The notes: generated by a model not told the origin, from the letters alone. Shown: positions 45,000 to 56,578, numbered from the stretch's first letter. The stretch is 64,000 bases of DNA from Paguma larvata (GCA_030068075.1 CM057826.1:51603116-51667115), one strand, 5' to 3'. A program made the numbers and translations.

Positions 45000-45685
45000 T
45001 ATTGCTCAGGTGAAAGAAGGTATCAAGAGCATCCAAGGAGAGCCTTAGAGTGAGGAAAAGATGTCATGAATATGAACACTAAGGGCAGCTCAGTGAAAAG
45101 GGGGAGTTCTACCTCTCCTATTTTACTGCATGTGCTATATGAATAAGGGCAGATTACACATGTAACATTACCTCCTTTTCTCTCAGTGATGTCAGCAGTA
45201 CATTCTCCTCTTTACTTCCTTAAACATGGAAACCATGCCCCTAAATAAAATTTCAGAATTGTAGTCTAAAATTTATATTTAGATTTCTTTTTCAGTCTTT
45301 TTGTGATGCCTTTCTCTGAGTTAGAAGAAATGTTAAGTCCTAGGGGATTGAGTTATTAATTTTCCGCAGCTTCAGTTTACCATGAAATGAGAGGATTGAA
45401 TTTAAACTACCCATCTCTACTATCCTATAATATGCTGGGCTCCCTGACTTCAGCTAACTTCAGCTGAGCCATAGAAAGTTAAACGTCTTAATCTTCACTG
45501 TTCTCACTGTCCTAAGAGCAAGGTGTGGCTCTTAATTTTTAACCATACACCAAAAAACAGGGTAAGGAGGTTGTGGGTGGGAAAAGACAGGAAGTCAGGG
45601 CAAAGAGACTGGAATGAAGAATAGGTACAAAGAGAAAATCTCAGAAGGTACCTAAAACACTGTTGCCAAGACTTTATATTAAAAA
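45000..45685. other. unannotated stretch, no gene seen
   Basis: No gene or repeat I can support. Confidence 0.4.
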
Positions 45686-45689
45686 AAAA

Positions 45690-46165
45690 GAAAATATGCG
45701 CTCAAGATTTGGCATTTACAAAATAAATCATATTACAGCAAAAGATTGAAAACAACTTACATGTGCATCACCGAGTGGGTTAAACAAATTATAGTAGCAT
45801 CATAAAATGAAATGCTATGCAGCCTTTAAAAATAATTAGGCAGCTCTATGTTTTATAAGTCCTCTTAAGGAAAGATATCCAAGGCATATTGCTATGTGAA
45901 AAAAGCAAGAGCAGACCATAAATATCATTCTCTCTCTCTTACACACACATACATTTATACATGCATAAAATATTTATGGACAAATATATGAGAATTAGCC
46001 ATAGTGGCTGCCTCCTGAAAGAAAATAAGACAGACAAAGAAGACTTACTTTTTATGGATGTCCTTTTGGATACTTTGCATTTTGAACCATGTGAATGTAC
46101 TATCTGTTCAAGTAAAAAAGCCAATTCAATACTGTACATCAATTATTCTTTAATAAAAACATAAA
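45690..46165 (+). repeat. old L1M LINE 3'UTR fragment
   Basis: 'GCAAAAGATTGAAAACAACTTACATGTGCATCACCGAG', 'ATGAAATGCTATGCAGCCTTTAAAAATAAT' and 'GATATCCAAGGCATATTGCTATGTGAAAAAAGCAAG' follow the L1M 3'UTR. Confidence 0.8.
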
Positions 46166-46764
46166 GTAAATAAATATGAGAAAAAGTTGAATTATCATAA
46201 TTCTCACAGTGGAGACAATAGAAAGTTACGATATTTGAGAATACAAAGGATATTATATATTATGTGCATTTAACTTATATAAAACAAGCATATGCATTTC
46301 TTCTAATTTAATTAAAGCAAAAATTTAATCAGTACAATATCTGGGAATTTAATCAAAACAATACACATGGAGGGTAAATGAATGAGAGTTTAGATGAAAA
46401 CACAATTAGCTGCGAATTAGTAATTGTTGAAGCTGATGATGGGACACACGGTTGCATACACTTTCAAAAAGTATTCAGGGGTCTGTCTACTGTCTTAAGT
46501 GACTAAAATTTTACATAATTTTAGATTCATTAAGAATCTGTAAATAAGCAGACAGGCTTTTTATAGGTCTCTGAGGTAGATCAAATTGATTTCAGGATGA
46601 ATGAAGTCTATGGGCACAAACTTAGTGAAGGGAAAGAAAGCATTTCATCAGTATTTAGTACAAGGAGCACTGGCTTGAAGGCAGCCAAGAGACTCAGATC
46701 AGGCTGAAAGTGAAGACATTGCTGAGGCAGAAGCGGAAAGCACATGTTGCCACAGAAATAATAC
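46166..46764. other. unannotated stretch, no gene seen
   Basis: No gene or repeat I can support. Confidence 0.4.
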
Positions 46765-46769
46765 TTAAG

Positions 46770-47225
46770 TTGACATTTATTTTATTAAGACTTTATTTTT
46801 TTACAGCAGTTTTAGAATCATAGCCATATTGAGAAGGTAGCCTTTTCCCATACACCCTCTGACCCCATACATACACAGCCTCCTTCATTATCAATATCCC
46901 CCACCAGAGTGGTACATGTATTACAATCAATGAATCTACTTCGACATATCATAATCTCCCAAAATCCATAGTTTACAGTACAGTGCACTCCTGGTGTCAT
47001 ACACTCTATAAGTTTGCATAATGACATATATCTACCATTATGGTATCACACCGAGTGAGTACTTTCACTGCCCTAAAAATCCTCTGTGCTCTGCCTATTC
47101 ATCTCCTCTCCAATCCTTGGCAACCACTGATCTTTTTACTGTCTCCACAGTTTTGCCTTTTCTAGAATGTCATACAGTTGGAACCATACAGTATATAATT
47201 GACATCATTTTAAGTGTGACGTAAG
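46770..47225 (-). repeat. old L1M LINE 3'UTR fragment
   Basis: 'TCAATATCCCCCACCAGAGTGGTACATG', 'TTTCACTGCCCTAAAAATCCTCTGTGCTCTGCCTATTCATC' and 'TTGGCAACCACTGATCTTTTTACTGTCTCCACAGTTTTGCCTTTTC' are the antisense of a well-known L1M 3'UTR. Confidence 0.88.
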
Positions 47226-48235
47226 TAACTTTTTTTAGATCTTTCTAAACCAGGATCATCATCACAGTTGGGTTTTCAGGTCAAAAATATCAAATAATCC
47301 TGTTCCTTTAATTGGTTATTTCTCAGAATTTCCATGTTTATATTTGCCTTCTGTCTAAACTCAAGGGTAAGATAGAAAAGTACAATGATTTTCTACTTAT
47401 CTCAATATTTTTATAATTTGAACAAATTCAGATATTCTGATTTTAAAGGAATTGACAATTCAAGAGCTATGACATAAAAATTCTATTTCTCTTTTAAACT
47501 CAAGTTGCTCAAGAGTTCAACTGATGCATTTCCCACATCCAGCTCTGTCAATTTCCCATTACGTTGCTGTTGAATTCCTGAGAGACCAAGATGGACCATG
47601 AGGGCCCATAAAGGGCTTATGCGACACTGATAATACTAGGACCCAGCACCCCTTGTTTGGGACGAAAGTGTCTCAGAGGCTGCTGCTAAGCTTTTTAAAT
47701 TTTCCTCCATTGCTTATTGCTATCTAAATAGTGGCTCTTTGAATTTTCCTTTAGAAAAGCGCCATTTTCAGAGATAACCTAAGGACCGCTTTCCTCTAGG
47801 AAGAATTAGGCTTACTACACCATTTCATTCACTTGCAAAAAGTTGGAATCAAGTATAGGTGCAGTTAGAGTGAAAAAGTTTATTAAATGTGTTTGGGATG
47901 TTTTGTTTTTAGGCTGCCTCCTCCTCTCCCTGATATTGCCTCCTTTTTTTAAGTGTTGTAAGAAGAGAGAGCAGTGGGCTTGCAGATCCGGTTGCAAACC
48001 CTGGTTTCTGTTACTCCATACTTACTTGTTTTGGAACTTTGAGTAACTGAATATCAATCACCTCATCAATAAAAATGGGGATAAAGGACCCACCCCACCA
48101 ACTTGATATGTCTTGAAAATGAAATTGAAAAGTCTTGTGAAATTATAATACATTCATGCTGATACAAGCTGGTTTCATGCTGCTAAGAAGGCAGACTGTC
48201 TTTGCATTTTCCACTTCCCAAAGAGCCTAGCCCAG
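47226..48235. other. unannotated stretch, no gene seen
   Basis: Short opposed open frames at 47815-48046 carry no domain. Confidence 0.4.
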
Positions 48236-48239
48236 ACTG

Positions 48240-48390
48240 GTTTCCAGTTCCACCATTCCACTGAAACTGGTCAGGCCAAGATCACTAATGACCTTCATGC
48301 TACAAAGATCTATTGGACATTTTCTATCTTCACCTTTCTAGACATCTAGAAATTAAACAAGTGATTGCTTTCTGTTTTTTAAGCTTATTT

Positions 48391-48427
<37 letters not shown>

Positions 48428-48700
48428 AGGGGAGGGGCAGAAAAAGAGGGAGAGAGAGAATCCCAAGCAAGCTCCACTTTGTCAGGCAAAGTCCTCTGTA
48501 GGGTTCGACATGGGGCTGGATCTTATGAACAGTGAGATCATGACCTGAGCTGAAATCAGGAGTCCGACAACCAACCAAGTCACCCAGGAACCCCAATCAC
48601 TTTCTTGAAACATTCTTTTCTAAATTCAGGCTCTATTCTTCCACTTTCCTAGTATGTTACAGCATTCTGGTAACTCCTAAACCTTCTATGTTAGCTTATT
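48240..48700 (+). repeat. L2 LINE ORF2 fragment, split by a SINE
   Basis: 'CACTGAAACTGGTCAGGCCAAGATCACTAATGACCTTCATGCTAC' before the SINE and 'TTTCTTGAAACATTCTTTTC' after it keep the order of L2 ORF2 sequence. Confidence 0.6.
48375..48594 (-). mobile_element. feliform CAN-SINE, minus strand, with (GA)n
   Basis: T-rich tail, pure (GA)n of 34 bp at 48393-48426, GTGAGATCATGACCTGAGCT body, antisense head CACCCAGGAACCCC. Flanks GATTGCTTTCTG and AATCACTTTCTT are an imperfect target duplication. Confidence 0.93.
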
Positions 48701-49425
48701 CTATGTTAATTTAAATGTTTTCTAAATTTCTCATAATTTAAATAAGAAATTAGTAGAGACGTTGGTTTCATTTTTGTTGTTGTTGTTACCTTCGTACATG
48801 TAGAGGAAATACACATTCCCCTCTAGTTTAACAGAGAAAATTCACAAGTATTTATACTTCTTCAAAAACAAAAATATCAATTAAAAGATAATTGCCAGGA
48901 CAATACATTGTTTAAAAAAACTAATGAGACTGACAGACATTTTAAAGATTAAAGGTTATTTTCACAGAACCTTTCAATATATGAAGTCCAAGAGCCTTAT
49001 AGATGCCATTTTAAAAAATATCCACAGCAAAGAGACTTTTTCTGATGCAAAATAGAACCTGCTTTTCTGCCAGCTACAAAAGAAGGTGGAATTTTTTTTC
49101 CTTGTGGCACTAAGATTTCTTGCACCAGCAATTAGAGGAGGCTATTCAGTTTGAAGGCTAATTCTGGAATTCTATTAGTTAGCTCAGTGAGTAAAAGAAC
49201 TATGACTGAAAATGTGGAACTTAAAAATTGGGAGTTAGGGGGGATAGAGGAGGACAGGATTTTTAACAAATGTGAACACACAATGCTTTGCATCGCTTTG
49301 ATCCAGATCTCTAAATATTTAAGGTCCTCTGTGTTCATTGCCAGGTCTCTACTACTGTACTTTCTCTATACCCCTTACTGCACAATTATATATATTCTTG
49401 GCCTTAATTTTCATATTACGTATCT
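48701..49425. other. unannotated stretch, no gene seen
   Basis: No gene. Opposed open frames 49132-49338 and 49151-49432 show no domain. Confidence 0.4.
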
Positions 49426-49943
49426 TACCTGACTCTTCTTCTGGGGTCCTGACAGGTTTTCTATGAGTGCTTGCTTGGAATCTCCAATTAAAAGATTCAT
49501 AAGCACCTCAAAATGAATATATCCAAAATAGAACACTTGATTTTTGGTTCCTATAACCTTCCTGTTCCCCCAGTCGTTGATGTCTAACTAAATGGCCCCA
49601 TCCTGCAACTACTACCCGGTTTTTCAAACCAGAAAGTGAAGAATCATCCTTGACTCTTCTCTTTTCTTCACATTTCTCCAAATTTTTCCGCTTATTACCA
49701 AGTTGTATCTATTCTACTTTTAACCTGTGTCTCAGTTCCATCAACTTTTCTTTTCAGCTCCAAGGCCACTACCACATCCAGGCCATGATGATCCCCTGCC
49801 TGCACTATTGCAATCAACTTCTAACTCATCTCTTGCTTTCATTCTTACCTTCATCCAATCCATTCTCCCTACAACCATCAGCATGACCTTTTAAAACCAT
49901 AAATAACAACAATTAAGTACCTTGCTTAAATCTTTTTAATGGT

Positions 49944-50159
49944 GGGGGTGCCTAGGTGACTCAGTCTGTTAAGCATCTGACTCTTGATTTTGGCTCAGGT
50001 CATGGTCTCACAGTCTTGAGATCAAGCCCTGTGTCTGGGTTTGCACTGGGCATGCTTAAGATTCTCTCTCTTCTTCTGCCCCTCCCCAGCTCTCTCTCAT
50101 GTGCACCCTCTCTCTCTTTCTCTCTCTCTCTCTCAAATGAATAAATAAATAATTTTTAA
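49944..50159 (+). mobile_element. CAN-SINE, first of a tandem pair
   Basis: Head GGGGGTGCCTAGGTGACTCAGTC, a CATCTGACTCTTGATTTTGG older-type body with TGGGTTTGCACTGGGCATGC, (TC)n, and AAATGAATAAATAAATAA tail. Target duplication AAATCTTTTTAATGGT at 49928-49943; the 3' copy was split by the next SINE. Confidence 0.95.
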
Positions 50160-50169
50160 AAATCTTTTT

Positions 50170-50398
50170 GGGGTCACCTGGGTGGCTCAGTTAATTAAGT
50201 GTCCAGCTTTGGCTCAGGTCATGATCTCGCAGTTCATGAGTTCAAGCCCCACGTCAGGGTCTGTGCTAAGAGCTCAGAGCCTGGAGCCTGCCTCTAATTC
50301 TGTGTCTCCCTCTCTCTCTGCCACTCCCCTAATTGTGTTCTTTTTCTCTCTGTCTTTCAAAAATAAATAAAAACATTTAAAATTTTTAAAAATTTTTT
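50170..50398 (+). mobile_element. feliform CAN-SINE, second of a tandem pair
   Basis: Head GGGGTCACCTGGGTGGCTCAG, body CTCAGAGCCTGGAGCCTG, tail AAAATAAATAAAAAC. It sits between AAATCTTTTT (50160-50169) and AAATCTTTTAATGGT (50399-50413), the same target word used by the preceding SINE. Confidence 0.96.
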
Positions 50399-50737
50399 AA
50401 ATCTTTTAATGGTTTTTCCTTCCATTTATAAAATCATCCAACCTCCTTAATGTGTCACCAAGAGCCTGCATGCTCTGGTGGCTGCCTATCTCTTTATTCT
50501 TTCTAACCTCATTCCAACCCTCTCTCCCTCTCACTGGCAACACTATGTAGTCACACTAGCTTTTTTTGCTTCCTTTAAAACGCCAAGTTCTTTCCCACAT
50601 CAAAACCTGTAAACATACTAGTCCCTGGAATATACTTCTTCTCATCTTTAAATAAGATCATCATTTCAACCCTCAGCCTCACTATTATGTCTTCAGAGAG
50701 GCTTTCTGAAGCATTACCTCTAAGAAGAATCTCCCTG

Positions 50738-50961
50738 GGGTGCCTGGGTGGCTCAGTTCCATAAGCCTCCAATTTCGCATCAGGTCAAGATCTCATGACT
50801 TGTGAGTTGGAGCTCCGTGTTAGGGTCTGTGCTGACAGCTGGGAGCCTGGAGCCTCCTTTGAATTCTGTGTCTCCCTCTTTCTCTGCCCCTACCCTGCTT
50901 GCACTCTGTCTCTCTCTTTCAAAAATAAACAAACATTAAAGAAAATTTTTAAAAAAGAAAA
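50738..50961 (+). mobile_element. feliform CAN-SINE
   Basis: Complete copy. Target duplication AGAAGAATCTCCCTG / AGAAGTATCTCCATG at 50723-50737 and 50962-50976, two mismatches. Confidence 0.96.
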
Positions 50962-51209
50962 AGAAGTATCTCCATGCTGACCACTTTTCTTGGTTCCTGT
51001 TGTCTTCTCCAATGACATTTATCTTAAATTTTATTACATATTTCCTTATGTACTTCTTTGTCATTATCTGTCTCATCCACAAGACTAAGTTGTATGAAGA
51101 CAAAGACTATAACTACTTTGTTCTTTATAACATCCCAGCACTGGGCCTAGAATACAGTAGGACTTCCATTACCTGTTCATAAAAATCCTACTTACAGATG
51201 AATTTACAG

Positions 51210-51421
51210 GGGCACCTGGGTGTCTCAGTTGGTTGAGCATCTGACTTCAGCTCAGTCATGATCTCACAGCTCCTGAGTTCAAGCCCCAGGTCAAGCTCTG
51301 CGTTGACAGCTCAGAGCCTAGAGCTTGCTTCAGATTCTCTGTCTCCCTCTCTCTCTGCCCCTCCGCCTGCTTGTGCTCTGTCTCTCTCTATCACTCTCTA
51401 AAAAATAATAAATATTAAAAA
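51210..51421 (+). mobile_element. feliform CAN-SINE, first at a reused site
   Basis: Complete copy after ATGAATTTACAG (51198-51209), which recurs at 51422-51433. Confidence 0.97.
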
Positions 51422-51433
51422 ATGAATTTACAG

Positions 51434-51599
51434 GGGCACCTGGGTGGCTCAGTTGGTTAAGTGGCCGACTTAGGCTCAGGTCATGATCTCACAGTTCAGG
51501 AGTTCAAGCCCCACATCAGGCTCCATGCTGACAGCTTTGAACCTGGAACCTGCTTCAGATTCTGTGTATCCCTCTCTCTCTGCCCCTCCCCAGCTTGTG

Positions 51600-51635
<36 letters not shown>

Positions 51636-51660
51636 ATAATAAACATAAAAAAATTTTTAA
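51434..51660 (+). mobile_element. feliform CAN-SINE, second at a reused site
   Basis: Complete near-consensus copy with a (TC)n of about 31 bp at 51602-51632. Preceded by ATGAATTTACAG (51422-51433) and followed by AAATTTACA (51662-51670), so it entered the duplication made by, or used by, its neighbour. Confidence 0.97.
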
Positions 51661-51807
51661 CAAATTTACAAATTTTAGGATTATGCAAAGCAGAACATAC
51701 TTATATAAATACGTTCTTTAATTTTTCAATGGTAAAAAGAGAAAACTCTTCAACTAATTTCATGATCATGACAATTCTTTCATATGGCAAGAAACAGGAA
51801 GAATTAG

Positions 51808-51970
51808 GGCTCTCCTGTGCATTGTAGGCTATTAAGTTTTATTTCTGACCTTTATCCACCAAATTGCCAGTAGCATTGTCCTCCCTTGTCTATGACATCC
51901 CAAACTGTCTCCAGATATTGCCAAATGTTCATCAGAGGGCAAAGTCATATCTGACTGAGAACCACTGACC
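51808..51970 (+). mobile_element. MER20 hAT DNA transposon, 5'-truncated
   Basis: 'CTCTCCTGTGCATTGTAGGCTATTAAG', 'AATTGCCAGTAGCATTGTCC', 'CTGTCTCCAGATATTGCCAAATGTTCATCAGAGGGCAAAG', 'CTGAGAACCACTGAC' follow MER20. Opposite orientation to the copy at 22.5 kb. Confidence 0.9.
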
Positions 51971-51974
51971 TACA

Positions 51975-52725
51975 TAATAAACACTGAATATGCCATTTTA
52001 TCCCTCCTTCCAAAAAAATTAAGTTAGGAAGATAATGAGCACTATTTAAAGGTTTAAGGTGGCATATACTTAGGAGTAGAAAGGAGATCGAAATCTAGCA
52101 AACAGACCTGCCACTTAATGCTAAAGTAGACTTTTGGTTTGTAAACACCTGGTTGATCTGCTTTCCTGAATATGAATATATTCACTTTGAAAGATAACAG
52201 TAATTATAATCCCATCAAAGTTAACGTTAATTAATGCCAATAAATTGGGAAGCAGTCACACTGAATTCATAAAAATTCTTTGAAGCATGGAATTGTTTTC
52301 CCGAGTTTTCAGAAAGCTTTACATCAAATGTTTGGTTTCTAACTACATTGGTATACAGTAAGGCTTTTAGACAAATTAATTTTAAATAATGAATTTATAT
52401 TTCAAAGTTAGCTTTTCCAGTAAAATTTCAGAATTAAATAAACATTCTAGATTTCAATTGCTCTTTAATAATTCATACAATGTGCATCTCTATCTGACTT
52501 CAATGGGTGTTTCATTCTGAATGTGAATAATTTCCTCATATTTCATGCATCAGCTTGTTGTATTTCTTAATCAAATTCATTTGTCTTTTGGACCAGGTGT
52601 AGCTTTAGGTTGTCCTAGAGGTAAACCCAAAGTTATCTTTAGAAAATATCAAAGCATTATCATTAAATTCATATAAGCAGATGGAAAACTCACTCAAGAC
52701 AGAATAGTATCTACCTATTATAAAT
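51975..52725. other. unannotated AT-rich stretch, no gene seen
   Basis: No supported gene or repeat. Confidence 0.4.
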
Positions 52726-52727
52726 TA

Positions 52728-52905
52728 TTCCTTGCTATGAGGTTGGTGCTGTACTAAATACTTCACATACTTTATATCACTTAGGCTTTATAGTAGCCCT
52801 TTGATATAGGGACTATTATATCCATTTCACAAATGAAGTAAACAAATGAAGTAACTCATCTAAGCCACCATATAGTCAGGGGTGGACAATCAGGTCCCTC
52901 CGACT
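52728..52905 (-). repeat. MIR SINE
   Basis: Antisense MIR: 'GTGCTGTACTAAATACTTCACATACTTTATATCACTTA', 'CCATTTCACAAATGAAGTAAAC'. A small internal duplication ACAAATGAAGTAA is visible. Confidence 0.8.
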
Positions 52906-53045
52906 TCAAAAAACAAATTATTAACAACCAAATTATATGTCCTGTTTACTGGGGCCGAGAATCAATCCATGTTATACATCTCTGATGGACAGTCCAGTGA
53001 TGATACTTGGTCAATGATTTTTCTTAAAAAAAACACGTGAGGCTT

Positions 53046-53210
53046 GGGGAGCCTGGATGTCTCAGTTGATTGAGTGTCTGACTCTGTTTCGGCTCAGGTC
53101 ATAATTCAGCTATGCACTGATGGTGCAGAGCCTGGTTAATGTTCTCTCTCTCCCCCCCTCTCTCTCTCTTTCTCTCTCTCTCAAAAATAAATGGATAAAC
53201 TTAAAAAAAA
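53046..53210 (+). mobile_element. CAN-SINE with internal deletion
   Basis: Head GGGGAGCCTGGATGTCTCAG and (TC)n/AAAATAAATGGATAAAC end are present, but about 50 bp between CTCAGGTCATAATTCAG and TGGTGCAGAGCCTGG are missing. Flanks CGTGAGGCTT (53036-53045) and TGTGAGGCTT (53220-53229) are the target duplication. Confidence 0.92.
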
Positions 53211-53229
53211 AGAAAGAAATGTGAGGCTT

Positions 53230-53565
53230 AAGAGAGGCCTCATGTTTCATCCTAGAGGAACCACAAACTAGAGGTGACCTGAGTCAAGTAAATTGGTCCT
53301 ATACATGTCCTTATATCTTGGATTGAACAAGAAAGAAGATCTAGGAAGTTGGGGAAAGAATGCCATCAACTCTTACTGATACTCCCAGAATTTAAACTTT
53401 ACTTTTTGGCCATGTGGGCCAGGATAACCATTGTCCTGATGTGGCCAGGACCATCCCCTTTTAGCACTGGAAGTCCTATATCTGAGAAACCCTATGTATG
53501 GATGTGTTCCCTGTCTCTACTCTCTTGGATGCAGGCTGCCCTTCCGGATCTCTACATGTGTTTTT
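53230..53565. other. unannotated stretch, no gene seen
   Basis: Open frame 53349-53678 (+) runs into the next SINE and is not supported as a gene. Confidence 0.4.
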
Positions 53566-53581
53566 TTTTTGTTCATTTTTT

Positions 53582-53797
53582 AAATGTTTTTAAATGTTTA
53601 TTTTTGAAAGAGGGAGAAAGAGAGAAAACACAAGCAGGGAAGGGGCAGAGAGAGAGGCAGACACAGAATCTGAAGTAGGCTCTAAGGTCTGAGCTATCAG
53701 CACACAGCCTGACATGGGGTTCGAACCCATGGACCAGAAGATCATGACCTGAGGCAAAGAGCGATGCTCAACCATCTAAGCCGCCCAGGCACCCCTA
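53582..53797 (-). mobile_element. feliform CAN-SINE, minus strand
   Basis: TTAAATGTTTATTTTTGAAAGAGGG tail, GGGTTCGAACCCATGG body, antisense head TAAGCCGCCCAGGCACCCC. Possible short target duplication TTCATTTTT on both sides. Confidence 0.95.
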
Positions 53798-53799
53798 TT

Positions 53800-54190
53800 T
53801 TTTCTTCATTTTTAGAGGAAACATTAAAACTTTACTATGTGACAAGCATTATAGTAGGTGCAAAGGATACCAAGGCAAAAAAGCAAAACAAAAAACAAAA
53901 AAAAAATCCAAATCTCCCTACAGTTATCATATCCCTGCTGCATCATCTTTCAAACTTATATCCACAATTTTGAACACAAGGCAGAACAGAGATCTACCAT
54001 GTGCCATCATACTCTAAATACTAGGTCCTATTTGGCCAGCTCTTCTTCCCCAGCTAGTTGCTCTAGCAACTGCCTTGTGTCCAACTGGTGTTTGTACATG
54101 GGATAGTTTATCCATCCGCTGATTAAACTCCTCATACTATACTGACAAACATTTCAGTATGCCCTTCTGGATATAAATCCATCACTTCTT
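53800..54190. other. unannotated stretch, no gene seen
   Basis: Contains an A/C-rich run near 53875-53908. No gene. Confidence 0.4.
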
Positions 54191-54211
54191 ACTTCAGTGT
54201 GACATGTTTTG

Positions 54212-54405
54212 TTTTGTTTTGTTTTGTTTTGTTTAAGTTTATTTATTTATTTTGGGAGGAGTACGAGCAAGGGAGAGGCAGAGAGAGAGAGGGAGAGAGA
54301 GAATCCCAGGCAGGCTCTGCTTGATCTTCCAGACCATGAGGTCAGGACCTGAGCCTGATCTCAGACAGAGTCAGACACTTAACTGACTGAGCCAACCAGG
54401 TGCTC
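54212..54405 (-). mobile_element. feliform CAN-SINE, minus strand, with (TTTTG)n
   Basis: A (TTTTG)n run (54207-54234) and TTTATTTATTTATTTTGGG make the antisense tail; antisense head ACTGAGCCAACCAGGTGCTCC. Target duplication CAGTGTGACATGTTTTG / CAGTGTTACATGTTTTA at 54195-54211 and 54406-54422. Confidence 0.96.
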
Positions 54406-54424
54406 CAGTGTTACATGTTTTAGA

Positions 54425-55605
54425 TGACTTTAGGGAATGTGATCATTTTCTTTGCAGTGTCGATGATCCTCAACCATCAATTATTCTAAGAAAAAGTGCA
54501 TTAAGTAGTTTCCCCAAAATTGATATAGACATTTTTTATGAAAGAAAGCAGGCATGGTTGAAAAGAGAAAACAAAAGGAAATGGATTATTCGGGGTGGGA
54601 GGGAAGGGGAGGGAAGCCTACCTAGCTAAGAGGAGAGCTACAAGTGGCTTAAAGTAAAAATAATGCCTCAGGAGAACTGATGAGTTAATGGTGTGTTTTC
54701 TCAAGACCTAGATCATAGATCCTCAAGTAAAACACCAGGAAAACCATGGGTTATCAGAGGAACTCCCTTTTAAAAGATAATTGCAATTCCTAGAAATTGT
54801 GTTTTCCCATCCTTATTGCTTTTGTTCCTCTGCCCTCTTAGTTTTATATTTGTGCATTTTCTCCTTCTACTTGATGAAGCATCTAGAGTGAACACTGAGA
54901 CTTTCTCAGTATTACCTATATCTGCTTTTCAGAAATAATATATCTCTGAAATGTCAGTCTAGCCATTTATCACCTCTGCCAGCTTGAGGAAGTCACTCAT
55001 CGTTCAGGACTCCATTTCCATGACATGAGTAGAATGATCATATCCTAATAAAATAATGTTTACTGACCTATGTATCATGGAAACCTGTTGGTTTTGCCTA
55101 CCCGTATATATATAATACACATCCCCCCTTCACTTTCTTCTTAGTATCAAAATCTATTGTTAATCAATAGATGCCCTTCACTGTTTCTAACAGGTTGAAC
55201 TGAATTTTTTGTCTATTAAAAACAAAAGAAATTTGAACCAGCATGAGACCCAGGCCTGGCCAATCAGTGAATATATATTCCTCATATTACAATACTCAGG
55301 GTCGAGGGATATGCAGAGAAGCAAAGATAAGCTCTCCTCAGGACTGCTCAGCCAGTGTTCTTAGAAAAAGCTGTTTTCTTTCCTTACCCAGGGTTGCTAA
55401 GCAATTTCTCCTTGCAAAGAAAAAAAAACCTATCTCAAAAGTAAGTCTCTTTTTCTAATTACATTCTTTGAATTATGGAATATAGCAGTTCCAAATCCAG
55501 GTCTAATCTTTAATTTTTAGTTACATGAAACATATTCCTTTTGAATAATGAGTTTGAATTGTGTTTTCTATTATTTATAAAAGGTTTTGACTGGCCCCTC
55601 TATGC
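54425..55605. other. unannotated stretch, no gene seen
   Basis: No recognised gene or repeat. Includes a TGGGAGGGAAGGGGAGGG G-rich patch at about 54597-54615. Confidence 0.4.
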
Positions 55606-55609
55606 AACT

Positions 55610-55780
55610 CTGATAAGACTTTTATGTACATGAGAAATGGTAATTATCCCCATTTCATAGATGCAATTAGTGGCTCAGAGAAGTTAAGTGACTTGACCAA
55701 GGTCACATAGCAAGTAATCGAGAGCTTCTAAACTCAAAACTTTGTTCTTACTAATTGTGCTAAATGGCTTCCAGAGGATT
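55610..55780 (-). repeat. MIR SINE
   Basis: Antisense MIR: 'CCCCATTTCATAGATGCAATTAGTGGCTCAGAGAAGTTAAGTGACTTGACCAAGGTCACATAGCAAGTAA' is well preserved. Confidence 0.92.
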
Positions 55781-55784
55781 TCCT

Positions 55785-56578
55785 ATGATTGTTCACAGTC
55801 CTTGGATTCTGGTTTAGCAACTAAACTCTATGGGACAGAATGGAATGGGGCAGGCGTGATGGATGATCCCAGTGGTATGTCCTCAGAAAAGCTTTAATCA
55901 AAGGTTTAGCCCGCTATACCCTCAACAAAATTCCTAACAGCTGTGGATTCTGTTTGTCACTGTCAAAATCAAGTAATTCAGCATTATTCATTTTCCTCCA
56001 AAACCAAAACTGCTTCCCAGGTGAACATTTACCAGCTTATTTAAAAGAATAAGGTGCCCCAAAGCAAGCCAGTAACATTCACGTTCTACTGTTTATAAAT
56101 AAAATCAAAAAAACAGGCAGTTTAAGGATATCACATGACAGCATTTTCTAGCATTAATTTCAATCACTGGTGTTGGTGGTGGTGTTGGTGTGGTAGTGAT
56201 AGTATCTTCAAAACAGACATTTAAATCCAAACAGGAAGAATTCTAGTAAGCAAAAAAAAAAAAAAAAGAGCCTGAATTAAGCCACCCAAAGAAAAGAGTA
56301 AGTCCATCCCATTCCAAGGTACTACGATCATAAAATCATGTTACTTTAGTCTTCCCTTCTTTTTTAGAATAAAGGAAAAAGTGAGTAGAGCATGGGTTTC
56401 TTTACACCTTTATCCTGTACTGCCCAATTGTTATTGTCCAAACACCGGACAGCATTTAGAGCTGGCCCTCATTTGTGCATAACTTTCAGATGGATTCCTA
56501 TCTTCTGATTCAGAGAGGAGAGTAAAGGTTTATTCCAGCCTCTGGAAATGGGTATATCCCTAGAACTCGAGGTTAGTG
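55785..56578. other. unannotated stretch, no gene seen
   Basis: Contains a GGTGTTGGTGGTGGTG patch near 56169-56190 and a poly(A) run near 56251-56266. No gene. Confidence 0.4.

Larger units (their letters stand above)
49430..51195 (+). repeat. L2 LINE ORF2-to-3' end, cut by three SINEs
   Basis: L2 order is clear. Landmarks are 'CACCTCAAAATGAATATATCC' (49505), 'ATCCTTGACTCTTCTC' (49647), 'CACTATTGCAATCAACTTCTAACTCATCTCTTGC' (49803), 'AAATCATCCAACCTCCTTAA' (50430), 'CCTGGAATATACTTCTTC' (50625) and 'CCCAGCACTGGGCCTAGAATACAGTAGG' (51134). SINEs at 49944-50159, 50170-50398 and 50738-50961 interrupt it. Without them it would be about 1.1 kb. Confidence 0.85.

Noticed and set aside
51483..51827. 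114-codon plus-strand open frame
   Set aside because: Begins in a SINE and runs through its (TC)n tract; many SINEs in the window give similar frames.
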